Source: Thioalkalivibrio nitratireducens DSM 14787 (GTDB lineage: Bacteria > Pseudomonadota > Gammaproteobacteria > Ectothiorhodospirales > Ectothiorhodospiraceae). From it: a stretch of 64,000 nucleotides of DNA. A model generated the notes under the pieces. It was not told where the DNA came from and searched no databases. It saw only the letters and a program-made list of their open reading frames with translations. The stretch covers positions 2,294,001 through 2,358,000 of the forward strand of contig NC_019902.2 of assembly GCF_000321415.2 (NCBI RefSeq). Reading direction: 5' to 3'. Shown here one piece after another: positions 28,001 through 37,733 of the stretch; positions within the stretch are counted from its first letter, which is position 1, and each line of letters begins with the position of its first letter. The translations under genes and the position numbers were made by a program.

Positions 28001-30106
28001 CGCGCCGATCAGCGAGTTGCCGGCGCGCAGCTGCAGACCGAACCAGGGCACGTGGCGGTCGTCGGAGAGCGCGCCCAGCCACAGCGAGACCTCGGCCAGT
28101 TCGACCGCGACCGGGTTCAGGTCGACGCCGAAGACGTTGTGGTCGGCGATGTACATCTTCACGCGCTGCTTCTCGCGCGCGTAGTCGGCCTGGGGGATGC
28201 GCTCGCCGCGGGCGCTCTGCGCGAGTTCGAGGTACTTGTCGGCGAGCTGGTCGATGGCCTCGTTGATGAACGCCGCGGAGCCCATCGCCGGTTCGCAGAT
28301 GCGCAGGCCGAGCACGCGCTCGGCGCGGGCGGCGTCGTTCGGCAGCGGGTCGAGCTGTTCGGCGTAGAGTTCCTTCAGCGCGTACTTGACCAGGCTGCGG
28401 GTGAGCACTTCCGGGGTGTAGTACGACGCGGATTTCTCGCGGTCGCGCCCGGCCAGGCGGTAGAGGAAGCGGCCCTTCGGGTGACGGCGCAACACGCGGT
28501 GACCGTGTTCGTCGCGGTCGTACACGCGTTCGTCGTCCTTGTACTGCTCGAGCGCGTCGGCGCTTACGAAGTAGCCGGTATCGAGCGGGTCCGGGTTGTC
28601 GTCCCCTGCCCTTTTCACTTCGTACAGGTCTTCCTGCGCGAAGAAGCCGCGGTAGGAGAGCAGCGCCTCGTACACCGCGCCGAGCTGGTTGATGCCGAGC
28701 CGTGAGTAGGAGATGCGGCCGCGCCGGCGCCGGCCCCCGCGTCCACCTTGGGCCGGGCGCGAGAGCGACATCAGGCGGATCACCTGTTGCAGTGTCTGGT
28801 TGGTGAACACCACGCGGTTCAGCAGCCGGGTGCGCTCCGGGTCGAACAGGTGCGATTGCAGCGGCGCCATGTCGAAGGCGTCGGCGCCGGTGTTCGTCGC
28901 GAGCAGGTCCTGCTGGCGGTTCGCGTGCGGCTGGTAGCCTTCCTGCACCAGGCGGAACAGCGTGTTCAGGCTGTCGTGGAAGTAGCGGCCCTGCTGCTCG
29001 GCGCTGCTGGTGAGCGGGACGAGTTCGAGTTCGCGCAGGTGTTCAAGGCTGTAGCCGTGCAGGTAGGTGGCCGCGTTCATCGGCGCGTAGCCGAGTTCCG
29101 GGCGGGCCTCGATGTAGAACAGGAACAGCAGCCGGTACATGTAGCGCAGGCATTGCAGCGAGAGCTGCGCGGCGTCGAGCTGGCCGGAGAAGATGCCTTC
29201 CTTGCGCGCGCGGGCCTGCTCGATGAGCTGCGCGGCGGCCTCGTTGCCGAGCAGCTCGATGGCCTCGCGCAGCGCGTATTTCAGGTCCTCGGAGACGCCA
29301 TAGGCGTGCTTGTGGGCGTTCTCTTCCAGCGTGTCGAGCAGCGGCTGGCCACCGGGTTCGACCAGGGACTCGCGGTGCAGCAGCGCGGCGGCGACCTTCA
29401 GGCTCTCGGTCTCGCGGCGCGAGAAGAGTTCGACCCAATCGAGACGCAGCACACGGCCCTGCGCGAACTTGGCGCGGTCGACCAGTACCCACTGGCGCGG
29501 GCTCGCGAGCAATACCCAGCGCGGCGGGCGCGGCTGCGCGAGCACGAAGCGGCCGAGCGCAGTCTGCCATTCGATCAGGCCGCCGCCTTCGGCGTGCAGG
29601 GCTTTCGGCACCGGGGTCGCGGAGAGCGAGAGGTACTGCGCGGCGCGCAGCGGCACCGCGAGGGGGTCGAGGTCGGGTTCTTCCAGTGGGACGGCCTGCA
29701 CGACCCAGAGCAGCGGCGCGCCGTCGGAGCCGAGGTATTCGGAGAGCACGGGGAATTCGGCGTCGTCGCCGGCGGGGAGGCGGCGCGGCTGGTAGTGGTA
29801 GCCGAGGGCTTCGAGCAGGGTGCGGACGAGTTCGCGCTGGGCCTCGACGCGGCGCTCGATCTGGCGTTCGCGTTCGAGGATGGAGAGGTCCTGGAGGTAG
29901 CTGTGCGCGAGGCGGTTCAGGCGGTTCCAGGGGGTGAGGTGGTGGTCGGGGAGCGGGCCCTGGTCGGCTTTGCTGGCGGCCTCCCGGGCAGCGGTTTCGG
30001 CCTGCTGCCAGCGTTCGAGCGCATCGCCGATGTCGTTCAGGAAAAGTTCGCTGAGGTAGTGCTCCGAGTAGAACTCGTTGTCGTTGACGATGCCGGCCCA
30101 GGTCAT
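25085..30106 (-). CDS. Large N6-adenine DNA methyltransferase (DISARM DrmMI-like / PglX-like)
   Basis: 1673 residues. The methyltransferase core has SAM motif I LRICEPAMGSAAFINEAI (near residue 605), FGVDLNPVAVELAEVSLWLGAL and catalytic motif IV FDLILGNPPWIKVEW (near 984), all of the gamma-class Eco57I/PglX type. A helical N-terminal ~550 residues and a target-recognition-like C-terminal half surround it. It starts at ATG 30106 with GGAG eight bases upstream. In class 1 DISARM systems such a gene follows the SNF2 helicase drmD; here the DrmD-like gene lies upstream on the same strand with a RAYT and REPs in between. DrmA, DrmB and DrmC are not seen, so this may be a partial DISARM or an independent modification system. 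Confidence 0.82.
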   Translation of the reverse strand: MTWAGIVNDNEFYSEHYLSELFLNDIGDALERWQQAETAAREAASKADQGPLPDHHLTPWNRLNRLAHSYLQDLSILERERQIERRVEAQRELVRTLLEALGYHYQPRRLPAGDDAEFPVLSEYLGSDGAPLLWVVQAVPLEEPDLDPLAVPLRAAQYLSLSATPVPKALHAEGGGLIEWQTALGRFVLAQPRPPRWVLLASPRQWVLVDRAKFAQGRVLRLDWVELFSRRETESLKVAAALLHRESLVEPGGQPLLDTLEENAHKHAYGVSEDLKYALREAIELLGNEAAAQLIEQARARKEGIFSGQLDAAQLSLQCLRYMYRLLFLFYIEARPELGYAPMNAATYLHGYSLEHLRELELVPLTSSAEQQGRYFHDSLNTLFRLVQEGYQPHANRQQDLLATNTGADAFDMAPLQSHLFDPERTRLLNRVVFTNQTLQQVIRLMSLSRPAQGGRGGRRRRGRISYSRLGINQLGAVYEALLSYRGFFAQEDLYEVKRAGDDNPDPLDTGYFVSADALEQYKDDERVYDRDEHGHRVLRRHPKGRFLYRLAGRDREKSASYYTPEVLTRSLVKYALKELYAEQLDPLPNDAARAERVLGLRICEPAMGSAAFINEAIDQLADKYLELAQSARGERIPQADYAREKQRVKMYIADHNVFGVDLNPVAVELAEVSLWLGALSDDRHVPWFGLQLRAGNSLIGARRETYPSSSLALKPNEDACWLNRAPDRTPLGQPRPEGRIWHFLLPDAGMANYSDKVAKTLYREEIQAINAWRKAFTRPFDREQRERLERLSARIDDLWHEHANSLADLRRRTTDPYPIYGRDAKGERSPLRYKDQALAGELFAEYQKNATAYRRLKLVMDYWCALWFWPIAEHASLPDREEFLFDLENLLLGDTLRAGPKYEVRDLFAPTENPEDGKRFINRFGVVDLKILFHSFPRLELAQRIADQRRVFHWELEFADVFSPLPQAGEVRSPGFDLILGNPPWIKVEWQEAGILGDHEPLFMLRKYSASQLTQLRERAFHENAGLEAAWRSEYEEAEGTQNFLNAAANYPALTGQKANLYKCFLPMAWKLGNEHGVAGFLHPEGIYDDPNGGPLRREVYPRLRAHFQFVNEVKLFADVDNHTRYSVNVYGPQSAPPRIAHISNLFVPRTIDACFSHRGEGPVPGIKEEIEGDDGRSRVRWGTQGHAERILELGEQQLALFAQLYDDAGTPPPEARLPALHAQPLLSVLEKFAAQPRRLSDLKGEYYSTQHWNEVNAQQDGTIRRQTRFPTSPREWILSGPHFFVGNPCFKTPRTGCKSNKDYDVLDLESLPDDYLPRTNYVPACTPDEYRARTPKVPWTDLGETRPLRVTDYYRVISRTMIGSASERTLQSAIAPMEVGHIDLGFSIGLKDTSQTAYLAGLFASVVFDFFVKSTGKGHFRNDIASLLPLPDSAQTIRRGIVVRSLALNCLTKLYSSLWRAAWRSDFRSERWTVFPEGDRVGILPQAFFANLTPDLQRNCALRADFARRQALLEIDVLVAQALGLTLEELLTIYRVQFPVMRQYEADTWYDARGRIVFTPSKGLVGVGLPRKARKADLDEGTRYGIRSPTRSEQNIALGWEDIRDIQEGTVTKTFLDDTLPGGPTERTIEYHAPFHKPDREEDYRTAWAIFEHRGRERNSERLTRSNYSAR

Positions 30107-30176
30107 GGGTTAGAGCTCCGGGGCCAGATGGGGGGTGGGGTGGGTTTGAGGTGTGCGGGCGTTGGCGGGCGCCGGA

Positions 30177-30379
30177 TGGCGGATGACGCTGCGCTCTTCC
30201 GCCCTACGGGTCGGGGCTTCGAGGGGCGCCGTGCGGCGGATGACGCTTCGCTTTTCCGCCCTACGGGTCGGAGCCGGGTATGCGTAGGGCGGAAAAGGCC
30301 GCAGGCCGTCATCCGCCATTCCCACCCCGGCCGCGGCCCATGCGTAGGGCGGAAAAGGCCGCAGGCCGTCATCCGCCGT
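30177..30379. repeat. REP cluster
   Basis: Four REP units, two in each orientation, between the methyltransferase start and the second RAYT. Confidence 0.9.
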
Positions 30380-30410
30380 CTCGGCGTCGGGCATTCGCTC
30401 GGCGTGTTGC

Positions 30411-30947
30411 TTAACGTTCACCGGAGCCTCCTTGCACCCGGTCTTCCAGGCCGCCGCCCCAATCGGGCGGATACACGCCTTCGCGCACGTACCGGTGGAA
30501 GGTTGAATACGGCCAATCGGCGACGGCGTTAACCCATCCGTGTTTGATCGGGTTGATGTGGACATAGTCGATGTGCGCAGCGTAATCCTCGTCGGAGAGG
30601 ATGGTGTGTTCCCAGAACCGGCGCTGCCAGATGCCGCGCTCGCCGGGACGGGTGGTGCGAGGGCGCGCTGCCGCAGGCCGGGGCACCCTTTTGGCGAAAG
30701 CGGTTTTGAGGGCGCGCCAGCGGCCGGAGTAGTCGTGGTCGCCGGGCGGCAGGGTCCAGACGCAGTGCATGTGCTCGGGCAGCACGACCCAGGCGTCGAT
30801 ATGGAATGGACGGGCGCGCAGGACGTGGCGCACGGCTTCGCGCAGGGTGTCGATATGCTCGACGAGATAGCCGCTTTGGCGATCCGCAAGGTTGGCCGTG
30901 AAAAAGTAGGTTCCTCCCGGAACGCGATTCCGTAGATAGTTCGGCAT
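30411..30947 (-). CDS. REP-associated tyrosine transposase, short form
   Basis: 178-residue Y1-type transposase: MPNYLRNRVPGGTYFFTANL, the HUH motif in AWVVLPEHMHCVWTLP, RALKTAFAKR, GIWQRRFWEHTI, DYVHINPIKHGWV and ADWPYSTFHRYVREGVYPPDWGG, all diagnostic of RAYTs of the common proteobacterial group. It differs strongly from the long RAYT at 19231. It is embedded between REP clusters on both sides, inside the DISARM-like pair. ATG at 30947 gives the family N-terminus; the ribosome site is weak. Confidence 0.93.
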   Translation of the reverse strand: MPNYLRNRVPGGTYFFTANLADRQSGYLVEHIDTLREAVRHVLRARPFHIDAWVVLPEHMHCVWTLPPGDHDYSGRWRALKTAFAKRVPRPAAARPRTTRPGERGIWQRRFWEHTILSDEDYAAHIDYVHINPIKHGWVNAVADWPYSTFHRYVREGVYPPDWGGGLEDRVQGGSGER

Positions 30948-31002
30948 GATTCCAGTCCATTGGAATGATGGGTTGATCGATACACGTACGGTAAACCGGA
31001 AA

Positions 31003-31440
31003 GCGTAGGGTGGAAAAGGCCACAGGCCGTCATCCACCGTTCGGGCGTGCGTTATGGTGCAACCGTCCGGGGCTTCGGCGCACGCCGTTTGGCGGATGAC
31101 GGGCTTCGCCCTTTTCCGCCCTACAGGGGGCGTGGGGCAGACCCGTAGGGCGGAAGAGCGCAGCGTCATCCCGCCATCGCGGCGGTGGGCTTGGTACCGG
31201 CGCATGAGGCTTCGGCGCACGCCGTTTGGCGGATGACGGGCTTCGCCCTTTTCCGCCCTACGCGGGGCCGGGGCAGACCCGTAGGGCGGAAGAGCGCAGC
31301 GTCATCCGCCATCGCGGCGGTGGCCACGGTACCGGCGCATGGGGTTTCGGCACAGCCTCCTCGGCGGATGACGGGCTTCGCCCTTTTCCGCCCTACGCGG
31401 GGCTGGGGGGGGGGAAGCGCGCAGCGTCATCCGCCGTTGC
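31003..31440. repeat. REP cluster
   Basis: At least six REP units in alternating orientation with duplicated ~100-bp spacers (GGCTTCGGCGCACGCCGTTT occurs at 31072 and 31208). They separate the second RAYT from the DrmD-like helicase gene. Confidence 0.9.
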
Positions 31441-31475
31441 CATGCCAGGGCGGCCTGCGTGGGCTGGGGTGGCGA

Positions 31476-34340
31476 TCATGCTGGCCGGCCGGTGAAGGCG
31501 GCGATGACCTGGACGTAGGGGTCGGGTTCGGTCATTTGGGTCTCTTCGAGCCAGCTTTCGTAGTCGCGGAAGATGCGGTCGATGTGGGCGAGGCGTTCGT
31601 CGCGGCGGCGGGTCTTGAACACTTCGGGTTGGTTGCTGCGGGCGAGTTCGAGTTCGAGCTGTTGCACGTGACGCTGCTTCAGCGCGTCCATCGCAGCCAT
31701 CTGGGTGTTCAGGCGCTGGTCGAGCACGGTCTCCACATCGTGTTTGTGCGCGCGCAGACGCTGGATGGCGAGGTCGACCACCCGCGGGAGCTGGGCCTGA
31801 AGGAACGTGGTGTCGCCGGGCACGCCGGGGTTCGGCACCTGCCCGGGTTCCAGACCCAGCCGGGCGAAGAAACGCGCCGGGTCCAGCTCCTCGGCCACTT
31901 CGCCGTTACGCAGCACGAAACCGACCCAGCGCTGGATCAGCAGGTAGCCGCGGCGGTTCGGGAAGCCTCCCTGGAGGAGGAACGCGGCCTCGTCGGGTTG
32001 CAGCCGTCCCGGCAGACGCAGTACCGGGGCGGTGTGGCGGCCGAAGGCGCCGAGCGCGCGGTCGGCCAGCCATTCCATCACCGGGTGCAGCGGCCACAGG
32101 TACTGGCGCTGCGCCCAGGGGCTGTCCTCGTCGCGGCGCCGGCGCAGTTCTTCCTGGATCTCGGCAACTTCCGGCGTGAGGATGAAGCGGTCGCCGTCGG
32201 GGCGGGACTCGGGCGGTAGATGGCGCAGGCGCTGTTTCAGGTCCGGCGGCGCAGTCAGCGTCAGCCGGCGCGCGGCGCGATCGGTTTCGGCCTGCATCGG
32301 CACGCCGCTTGCCCGCAGCCATTGCACCGCGTCGGCGGCGTAATGGAAGTCGTCGCGGTACAGGCTGAACGGTTGGTCGGCCACTTCGGCGAGTGTGTCG
32401 CTGGGCGCACGGTCGGGCAGGAAGGGCTCCAGCGGCGTGGCACTGGATTCGTGCTGGACGTCGAGGAACTCGGCGAACAGCGCGGCAAGATCGGCCTCCT
32501 CCCGCTCCAGGAACTCCGCCACCCGTTCTTCTTCCTGTTCCACCGAGTACTCGCCGAGAAATTCCGACGGATCGCCGATGTTGCGCTGCGCCTGTTCGTC
32601 CTTCTCGATCAGCACTTCGAGCACGCGCTGCTCGTCCTGGATGCGGGGATTGCGCGACTCGGTGATCAAGTAGCGGATCTGCGGCCGGCGCGTCTGTCCG
32701 TAGCGGTCGATGCGGCCGTTGCGCTGCTGGAAGACCATCAGCGACCAGGGCACGTCGAAGTGGATCAGCCGATACGCGAGGTGGTGCAGGTTGATCCCTT
32801 CGGCGGCGACATCCGAGCACAGCAGCAGGCGGACCGGGCTCTCACGGCGGCCGAAGTCCTCGACGATCTGCATCAGTTCCCGGTCCGGTCGATCGCCGCG
32901 CAGGATCGCGAGCTGCTTCGCACGCAGGCCGAGATCCTTGGCCAAGTGTTCTTCGAGAAACTCGAGGGTCCTCAGGCTTTCGGTGAAGATCACCAGTCGG
33001 TCGTCGGCATCTCCTGGATTCCAGCCCAGTGACTCCGGACCGGTACGCAGCAGCGCGAGCAGGCGCTGGTATTTGCTGAAGGCATCGGGGGTGATGGCGC
33101 ACACGGCCAGATGCAGGCCGTTGAGCTTGTCGAGGTCGGCGGCCACCTCCTGCGCTGACTCCCGTTTCTCAAGACGACGGATGCGATTCTCGATGGTGCT
33201 CAGGCAGGCGGCGGGGCTGGAGTACAGCGCCTTCTTGAGCGTGGTCCGGAAGAGCTGGCTGCCACCCGCGTTGCGGCGTCCGTCGAGGCTATGGAAGCTC
33301 AGCGCCTCGAGCATCGCGTAGGCCTCTTCTTCCGGGTCGGAGGCGGTGTTGCGCTCAATCCCGATCTCGCGCTCCGGCAGGTGCTGCGCGAGTTGGGATT
33401 GCACGTCCTTCTTGAAGCGGCGAATCACCAGGCCCTTGTCGCGGAAGTCCTCGTGCGCGTAGTTGTCCGGGTCCGGGATCGCGGTGGGGTCCAGCATGTT
33501 CACCAGGCTCGCGAAGCTGCGCGCCTTGCCGTCATGCGGCGTGGCCGACAGCATGATCAGCGTGTCGGATCGGGTGGCGAGCAGCCGGGCGAGACGGGAA
33601 CGCTGCGAGTGCGTGCTGCGCTCGGCAACATTGTGGCCCTCATCGATGATGATGATGTCCCAGTAGGCCTGTTCGAGGTAGTGCCGGTACTCGATATCCT
33701 GCTTCAGCGTGTCGATCGAGATGATCGCCCGGTCGAAGTAATGAAACGGGTTGTGGTTGCCGGGGATCTGGTTGCGCACCCGCTGGAGACCGAGCGAGTC
33801 CAGACGCGTGAGGCCGATGGTGAAGCGGTTCCAGAACTCCTGCTGGAACTGCGCGAGCATCGACTTCACCACCAGCACCAGGATGCGTTTGCCGCGCCCG
33901 CGGGCGATCAATTCGGAGACGAGGATGCCGGCCTCCAGCGTCTTGCCGAGACCGACCGCGTCCGCCACGAGAATGCGCGTACGTGGCTGGCGCAGGGCCT
34001 GTACCGCCGGATCGAGCTGGAACGGCAACGGGTCCAGCGCGGCGCGGTGGCCCAGAAACACCTTCTCGCCCGCGACCGGGGTCTTGCGGAACGCGGTTTC
34101 CAGGTACAGCAGGCTGGCCTGAAAGCCGCTGGATGTGTCGTCGGTGAGCAGCGTCTCGCGCGGATCGAGGATGCGGATGTTGCCTTCGAGCCTGGTCAGA
34201 AATCGCGCCCCGCGCCCGCGCACCAGTTCCGACAACCCCTCGCAACCGAGCAGGTAGCCCCCATCGGTCGCGCGATCCACGTGGCGAACCCGCCACTCCG
34301 CATCGCGGATCTCCACCCGCATCCCTGGCGTGTAATTCAT
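31476..34340 (-). CDS. SNF2-family helicase, DISARM DrmD-like
   Basis: 954 residues. SF2/SNF2 motifs: ADAVGLGKTLEAGIL (Walker A near 127), IIIIDEGHNVAER (DEGH near 232), LSATPHDGKARSF, LLLCSDVAAEGINLH and QQRNGRIDRYGQ (motif VI near 540). The N-terminal ~90 residues and the helical C-terminus match the DrmD layout rather than RapA. In DISARM, DrmD and the methyltransferase act with DrmABC against phage. The ATG at 34340 has AGGA immediately upstream and overlaps by four bases the end of a short frame ending LRETAEIGGQPQE, which may be a degraded coupled gene. It is divergent from the SNF2 ATPase at 34714. Confidence 0.85.
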   Translation of the reverse strand: MNYTPGMRVEIRDAEWRVRHVDRATDGGYLLGCEGLSELVRGRGARFLTRLEGNIRILDPRETLLTDDTSSGFQASLLYLETAFRKTPVAGEKVFLGHRAALDPLPFQLDPAVQALRQPRTRILVADAVGLGKTLEAGILVSELIARGRGKRILVLVVKSMLAQFQQEFWNRFTIGLTRLDSLGLQRVRNQIPGNHNPFHYFDRAIISIDTLKQDIEYRHYLEQAYWDIIIIDEGHNVAERSTHSQRSRLARLLATRSDTLIMLSATPHDGKARSFASLVNMLDPTAIPDPDNYAHEDFRDKGLVIRRFKKDVQSQLAQHLPEREIGIERNTASDPEEEAYAMLEALSFHSLDGRRNAGGSQLFRTTLKKALYSSPAACLSTIENRIRRLEKRESAQEVAADLDKLNGLHLAVCAITPDAFSKYQRLLALLRTGPESLGWNPGDADDRLVIFTESLRTLEFLEEHLAKDLGLRAKQLAILRGDRPDRELMQIVEDFGRRESPVRLLLCSDVAAEGINLHHLAYRLIHFDVPWSLMVFQQRNGRIDRYGQTRRPQIRYLITESRNPRIQDEQRVLEVLIEKDEQAQRNIGDPSEFLGEYSVEQEEERVAEFLEREEADLAALFAEFLDVQHESSATPLEPFLPDRAPSDTLAEVADQPFSLYRDDFHYAADAVQWLRASGVPMQAETDRAARRLTLTAPPDLKQRLRHLPPESRPDGDRFILTPEVAEIQEELRRRRDEDSPWAQRQYLWPLHPVMEWLADRALGAFGRHTAPVLRLPGRLQPDEAAFLLQGGFPNRRGYLLIQRWVGFVLRNGEVAEELDPARFFARLGLEPGQVPNPGVPGDTTFLQAQLPRVVDLAIQRLRAHKHDVETVLDQRLNTQMAAMDALKQRHVQQLELELARSNQPEVFKTRRRDERLAHIDRIFRDYESWLEETQMTEPDPYVQVIAAFTGRPA

Positions 34341-34713
34341 TCCTGCGGCTGCCCCCCGATCTCCGCTGTCTCACGCAGCATGGTCACCGACAGAACCCTA
34401 TCACGACCGTGGAATTGCAGGCTGATCGTGCGTGAGCATGCCCCCCGCGGCACGCAAGACGTCGCGAGAGGTGGCGACCACCTCCGGCACAACAGCATCA
34501 GCCGGCTGTTCAGAAGATGCCTTGCACCGCTACCTGATCCCGCACCTACTCCTCCTGAGGCCGGTTCTCGACTGTTCCAGCCCGCGCGCGAAACACACTC
34601 GCCAAGGTCGGGCACCCGCAGCTGAACCGCCCCGCGTTTTCCGGACGCGGGTTGAGGAGCGGCGCACCGGTGTCTGCTAGACTTCGGCCGGCATCCGACC
34701 CTCCGCGTGGACG
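34341..34713. other. Intergenic region between divergent helicase genes
   Basis: 373 bases separating two divergent SNF2-type genes. Apart from the short minus-strand frame ending at 34337 (VLSVTMLRETAEIGG), I see no gene. It must contain both start regions, but no clear promoter motifs can be named. Confidence 0.45.
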
Positions 34714-37611
34714 ATGGCCAGCCGATTCATCGAACAGCTTCGTCGTTCCCAGACGCATGCCGCCAGTAGCCTGCGCTCCACGCAGCAGTTGCGATACCAA
34801 CTCGACGCGGGCGCCGAGGCGCTGCACTTGAGCTTGCACGTCGCCACCGTGGCGCCGAATGGCAGCATCGAAGCCACCGTCCCCTACCGGCTTCAGCCCG
34901 CGCATCTGCGCCATCCGCCCCCGTTTCTGAGCCCCGACGACCGGCGATTGCTGAACGCGCTCTCGGTGCATGCTCCCGGCTGGGTGCAGTCGAGTGCCGG
35001 GCCACTGCCCGACTCGCTGGACCTCGACTGGCTCCGGCAACTTCTCGACACCCGACGGGTCCAGGATGGCGAAGGAAACCCGATGTGCTGGGGCACGCCG
35101 GTCGCTGCCGGCTGTGGCTGGCGCGTCGACCCCGACGACGGTTGCCAGCGGCTCGTCTGGGAGCTTCCTGAACCGCTGCGGCCCCTGCCGACACGCCCGC
35201 CGGGCTATTGGGATCCGACGACGGGGCAATGCGGGGAAATCCGGTCGGAATATCCGCCGGCGGCTGTTGCCTGGCTCGCCAATGCGCCAGCGCTGCCACC
35301 CGATGCGGTGGCCGCGTTCCTGCGCGACCAGGGTACGCGACTCGCCTCCTGGGGCCTGCCGCAACCGAGACCACTGCCGCGGCGACGGCTGCGGCCGGCA
35401 CCAGGGGGCATGCTTCGGCTGTTCAGCTTGCCCGAGGGCACTCCGGGTACACGCGACCGCATGCGGCTCGGGTTTCGTTACACCGACGAGGGACAGGAGG
35501 CCGTGTTCGAAGCCGGCGACGCCCAAAGCGACTGCACCGTGGTGGCGCCCGATGCCGGGGAACGGCTGGTCTTCCAGCGCGACCCGGTTCGCGAAGACGG
35601 GCTTCGCCTGCAGCTGCACGCCGCGCTCTCCTCCTGCGCCCCCCGGGTGCAGGACGTCAGGGACATCGCGTTCGCGGAGCCCCGGGGCTGGGTCGAGGCG
35701 ATGACGCGGGTGCTGCCCGCGCTGCGCGCCGAGGGCTGGCGGATCGAGATCGAACCCGGCTTTCGCCAGTACTGGGTACGGCCGGATTCGGTCGCTGTGG
35801 ACACCCGGTGGCTGGATCGGGACTGGTTCGAACTGGCGTTGCGGATCGAACTCGATGGGAAACCGGTCGCGCTACTCCCGCTGCTGGCACGTCTGCACGA
35901 CAGATACCCTGTATCGGAACTGCGGAACATGCCCGCGGACCGGGAGATCGCGTTGTCCATGGACGACGGTCGCCAGGTGCTGATGCCCGTGGGCCGCGTG
36001 CTGCACTGGATCCAGATCTTCGGAGAACTGCTCGATGGGGAGACGATCCAGGGCCATCTGCGCCTGCCGGCGTCCCAGGCGACACGGCTCGCGGAGCTCG
36101 ACGATGGCGCGACCGTATTCGGCGCGGACAACACCGGCCTGCTCGAGCAAGCCCGGACGCTGCGCCGCGGAGTCACCACCGAGGATTTCCGGACGCCGCC
36201 CGGGCTGCACGCGCAGCTGCGCGGCTACCAGCGGCTCGGGATCGCCTGGCTGCAGCAGCGGCAACGCCTGGAACTGGGAGGCATTCTGGCCGACGACATG
36301 GGCCTCGGAAAGACGTTGCAGGTCCTCGCGCATCTGATGCTGGAGCGCGCCGAGGGGCGCCTGCACCGTCCGGCATTGGTGGTCGCTCCCACCAGCGTGC
36401 TCGGCAACTGGATCGCCGAGGCTCGCCGCTTCTGCCCCGAGTTGCGGGTTCTGTTGCTGCACGGAGCAGCCCGGCAGCCGCTATGGGCCGCCGTCGACCG
36501 CCATGAACTGCTGGTTACTTCGTACGCGGTGCTGGCCAACGATCTCGACCAATGGCGGGGACAGGAACTTTCGGCGGTGTTTCTGGATGAGGCGCAGGCG
36601 ATCCGCAACCCGCGGACCCGTATCCACCGCGCGGTCCGCGAGTTGCGCGCATCGGCGCGGTTCTGTCTCACCGGAACGCCGTTGCAGAACCATCTGGGTG
36701 ATCTCTGGGCACTGCTCGATTTCGTGCTCCCGGGCTGCCTCGACAGCGAGGCCGCGTTCCGCCGGCGCTATCGCCGCCCGATCGAGGACGACGGCGACAC
36801 CCTGCGCGCGCAGGCGCTGTTCGATCGCATCGCCCCGTTCCTGCTGCGCCGGACCAAGGCCGAGGTCGCGACCGATCTGCCCGCCAAGACCGAGGTCACC
36901 CTGCGGCTGCCGCTGGAAGGCGCGCAACGCGAGCTGTACGAGCTGTTGCGCCAGCGCAGCCTTGCCGAGTTGCGCGCGACCCCCGGCGATCATGGCCCGG
37001 AACCACTGAACGTGCTCAACGCCCTGCTGCAATTGCGCCAGCTTTGCTGCGACCCGCGCCTGCTCGATGCCGAACGCTACCGCGATACCGGGTCGGCGAA
37101 ACGCGAGCACCTGCGCGCGATGGTGCGCGAACTGGTCGAGGAAGGCCGGGTCCTTCTGGTGTTCTCGCAGTTTCGCCGCATGCTGGACTGGATCTCCGAG
37201 GATCTGACCGAATCCGGAATCGAGCACCAGATGCTGACCGGGCGCACGCAGAACCGCCAGGCGGTCATCGATGCCTTTCGGCAAGGCGCGGGACAGGTCT
37301 TTCTGATCAGCCTGAAGGCCGGCGGCACCGGGCTGAACCTGACCCGGGCCGACACCGTGATCCACTACGACCCCTGGTGGAACGACGCGGCGGAGCGCCA
37401 GGCCACCGACCGCGCCTACCGCATCGGACAAACCCAGCCGGTGTTCGTGTACCGGCTACTGGCCGAGGACACGGTGGAAGAGCGGGTCCATGCGCTGCAG
37501 ATCCACAAGCGCAGGCAACTCGAGGGCGTGTACGCCGCGGCGGAAAGCGAGGGCGAACGCCTCAGGCTCACGCACTCCGAACTCCTGGATCTGCTGGAGC
37601 AAGGCGGGTAA
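34714..37611 (+). CDS. SNF2/HepA-type ATPase
   Basis: 965 residues. The N-terminal ~450 residues are the accessory region often found in bacterial Swi2/Snf2 ATPases (family with SNF2_N and helicase C). Then LGGILADDMGLGKTLQVLAHL (Walker A near 529), FLDEAQAIRNPRT (DEAQ near 625), LTGTPLQNHLGDLW, LISLKAGGTGLNLTRA and ATDRAYRIGQTQPVFVYRL. Such ATPases remodel nucleoprotein and are common in chromosomes, so a housekeeping or repair role is as likely as defence. The downstream gene starts 122 bases after the stop. The ribosome site before ATG 34714 is weak. Confidence 0.88.
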   Translation: MASRFIEQLRRSQTHAASSLRSTQQLRYQLDAGAEALHLSLHVATVAPNGSIEATVPYRLQPAHLRHPPPFLSPDDRRLLNALSVHAPGWVQSSAGPLPDSLDLDWLRQLLDTRRVQDGEGNPMCWGTPVAAGCGWRVDPDDGCQRLVWELPEPLRPLPTRPPGYWDPTTGQCGEIRSEYPPAAVAWLANAPALPPDAVAAFLRDQGTRLASWGLPQPRPLPRRRLRPAPGGMLRLFSLPEGTPGTRDRMRLGFRYTDEGQEAVFEAGDAQSDCTVVAPDAGERLVFQRDPVREDGLRLQLHAALSSCAPRVQDVRDIAFAEPRGWVEAMTRVLPALRAEGWRIEIEPGFRQYWVRPDSVAVDTRWLDRDWFELALRIELDGKPVALLPLLARLHDRYPVSELRNMPADREIALSMDDGRQVLMPVGRVLHWIQIFGELLDGETIQGHLRLPASQATRLAELDDGATVFGADNTGLLEQARTLRRGVTTEDFRTPPGLHAQLRGYQRLGIAWLQQRQRLELGGILADDMGLGKTLQVLAHLMLERAEGRLHRPALVVAPTSVLGNWIAEARRFCPELRVLLLHGAARQPLWAAVDRHELLVTSYAVLANDLDQWRGQELSAVFLDEAQAIRNPRTRIHRAVRELRASARFCLTGTPLQNHLGDLWALLDFVLPGCLDSEAAFRRRYRRPIEDDGDTLRAQALFDRIAPFLLRRTKAEVATDLPAKTEVTLRLPLEGAQRELYELLRQRSLAELRATPGDHGPEPLNVLNALLQLRQLCCDPRLLDAERYRDTGSAKREHLRAMVRELVEEGRVLLVFSQFRRMLDWISEDLTESGIEHQMLTGRTQNRQAVIDAFRQGAGQVFLISLKAGGTGLNLTRADTVIHYDPWWNDAAERQATDRAYRIGQTQPVFVYRLLAEDTVEERVHALQIHKRRQLEGVYAAAESEGERLRLTHSELLDLLEQGG

Positions 37612-37733
37612 CCCTGCGCCGCAGGACACCCCCGGCGGCTCGTTCCGGCTGCCTTCGCGCCGCTTGCGCGAAAGCGCGCATCCGTGGCGAACTGCCTATC
37701 GCGATGGAGCATTGGAGGTCAGCAGGTCTCGCC

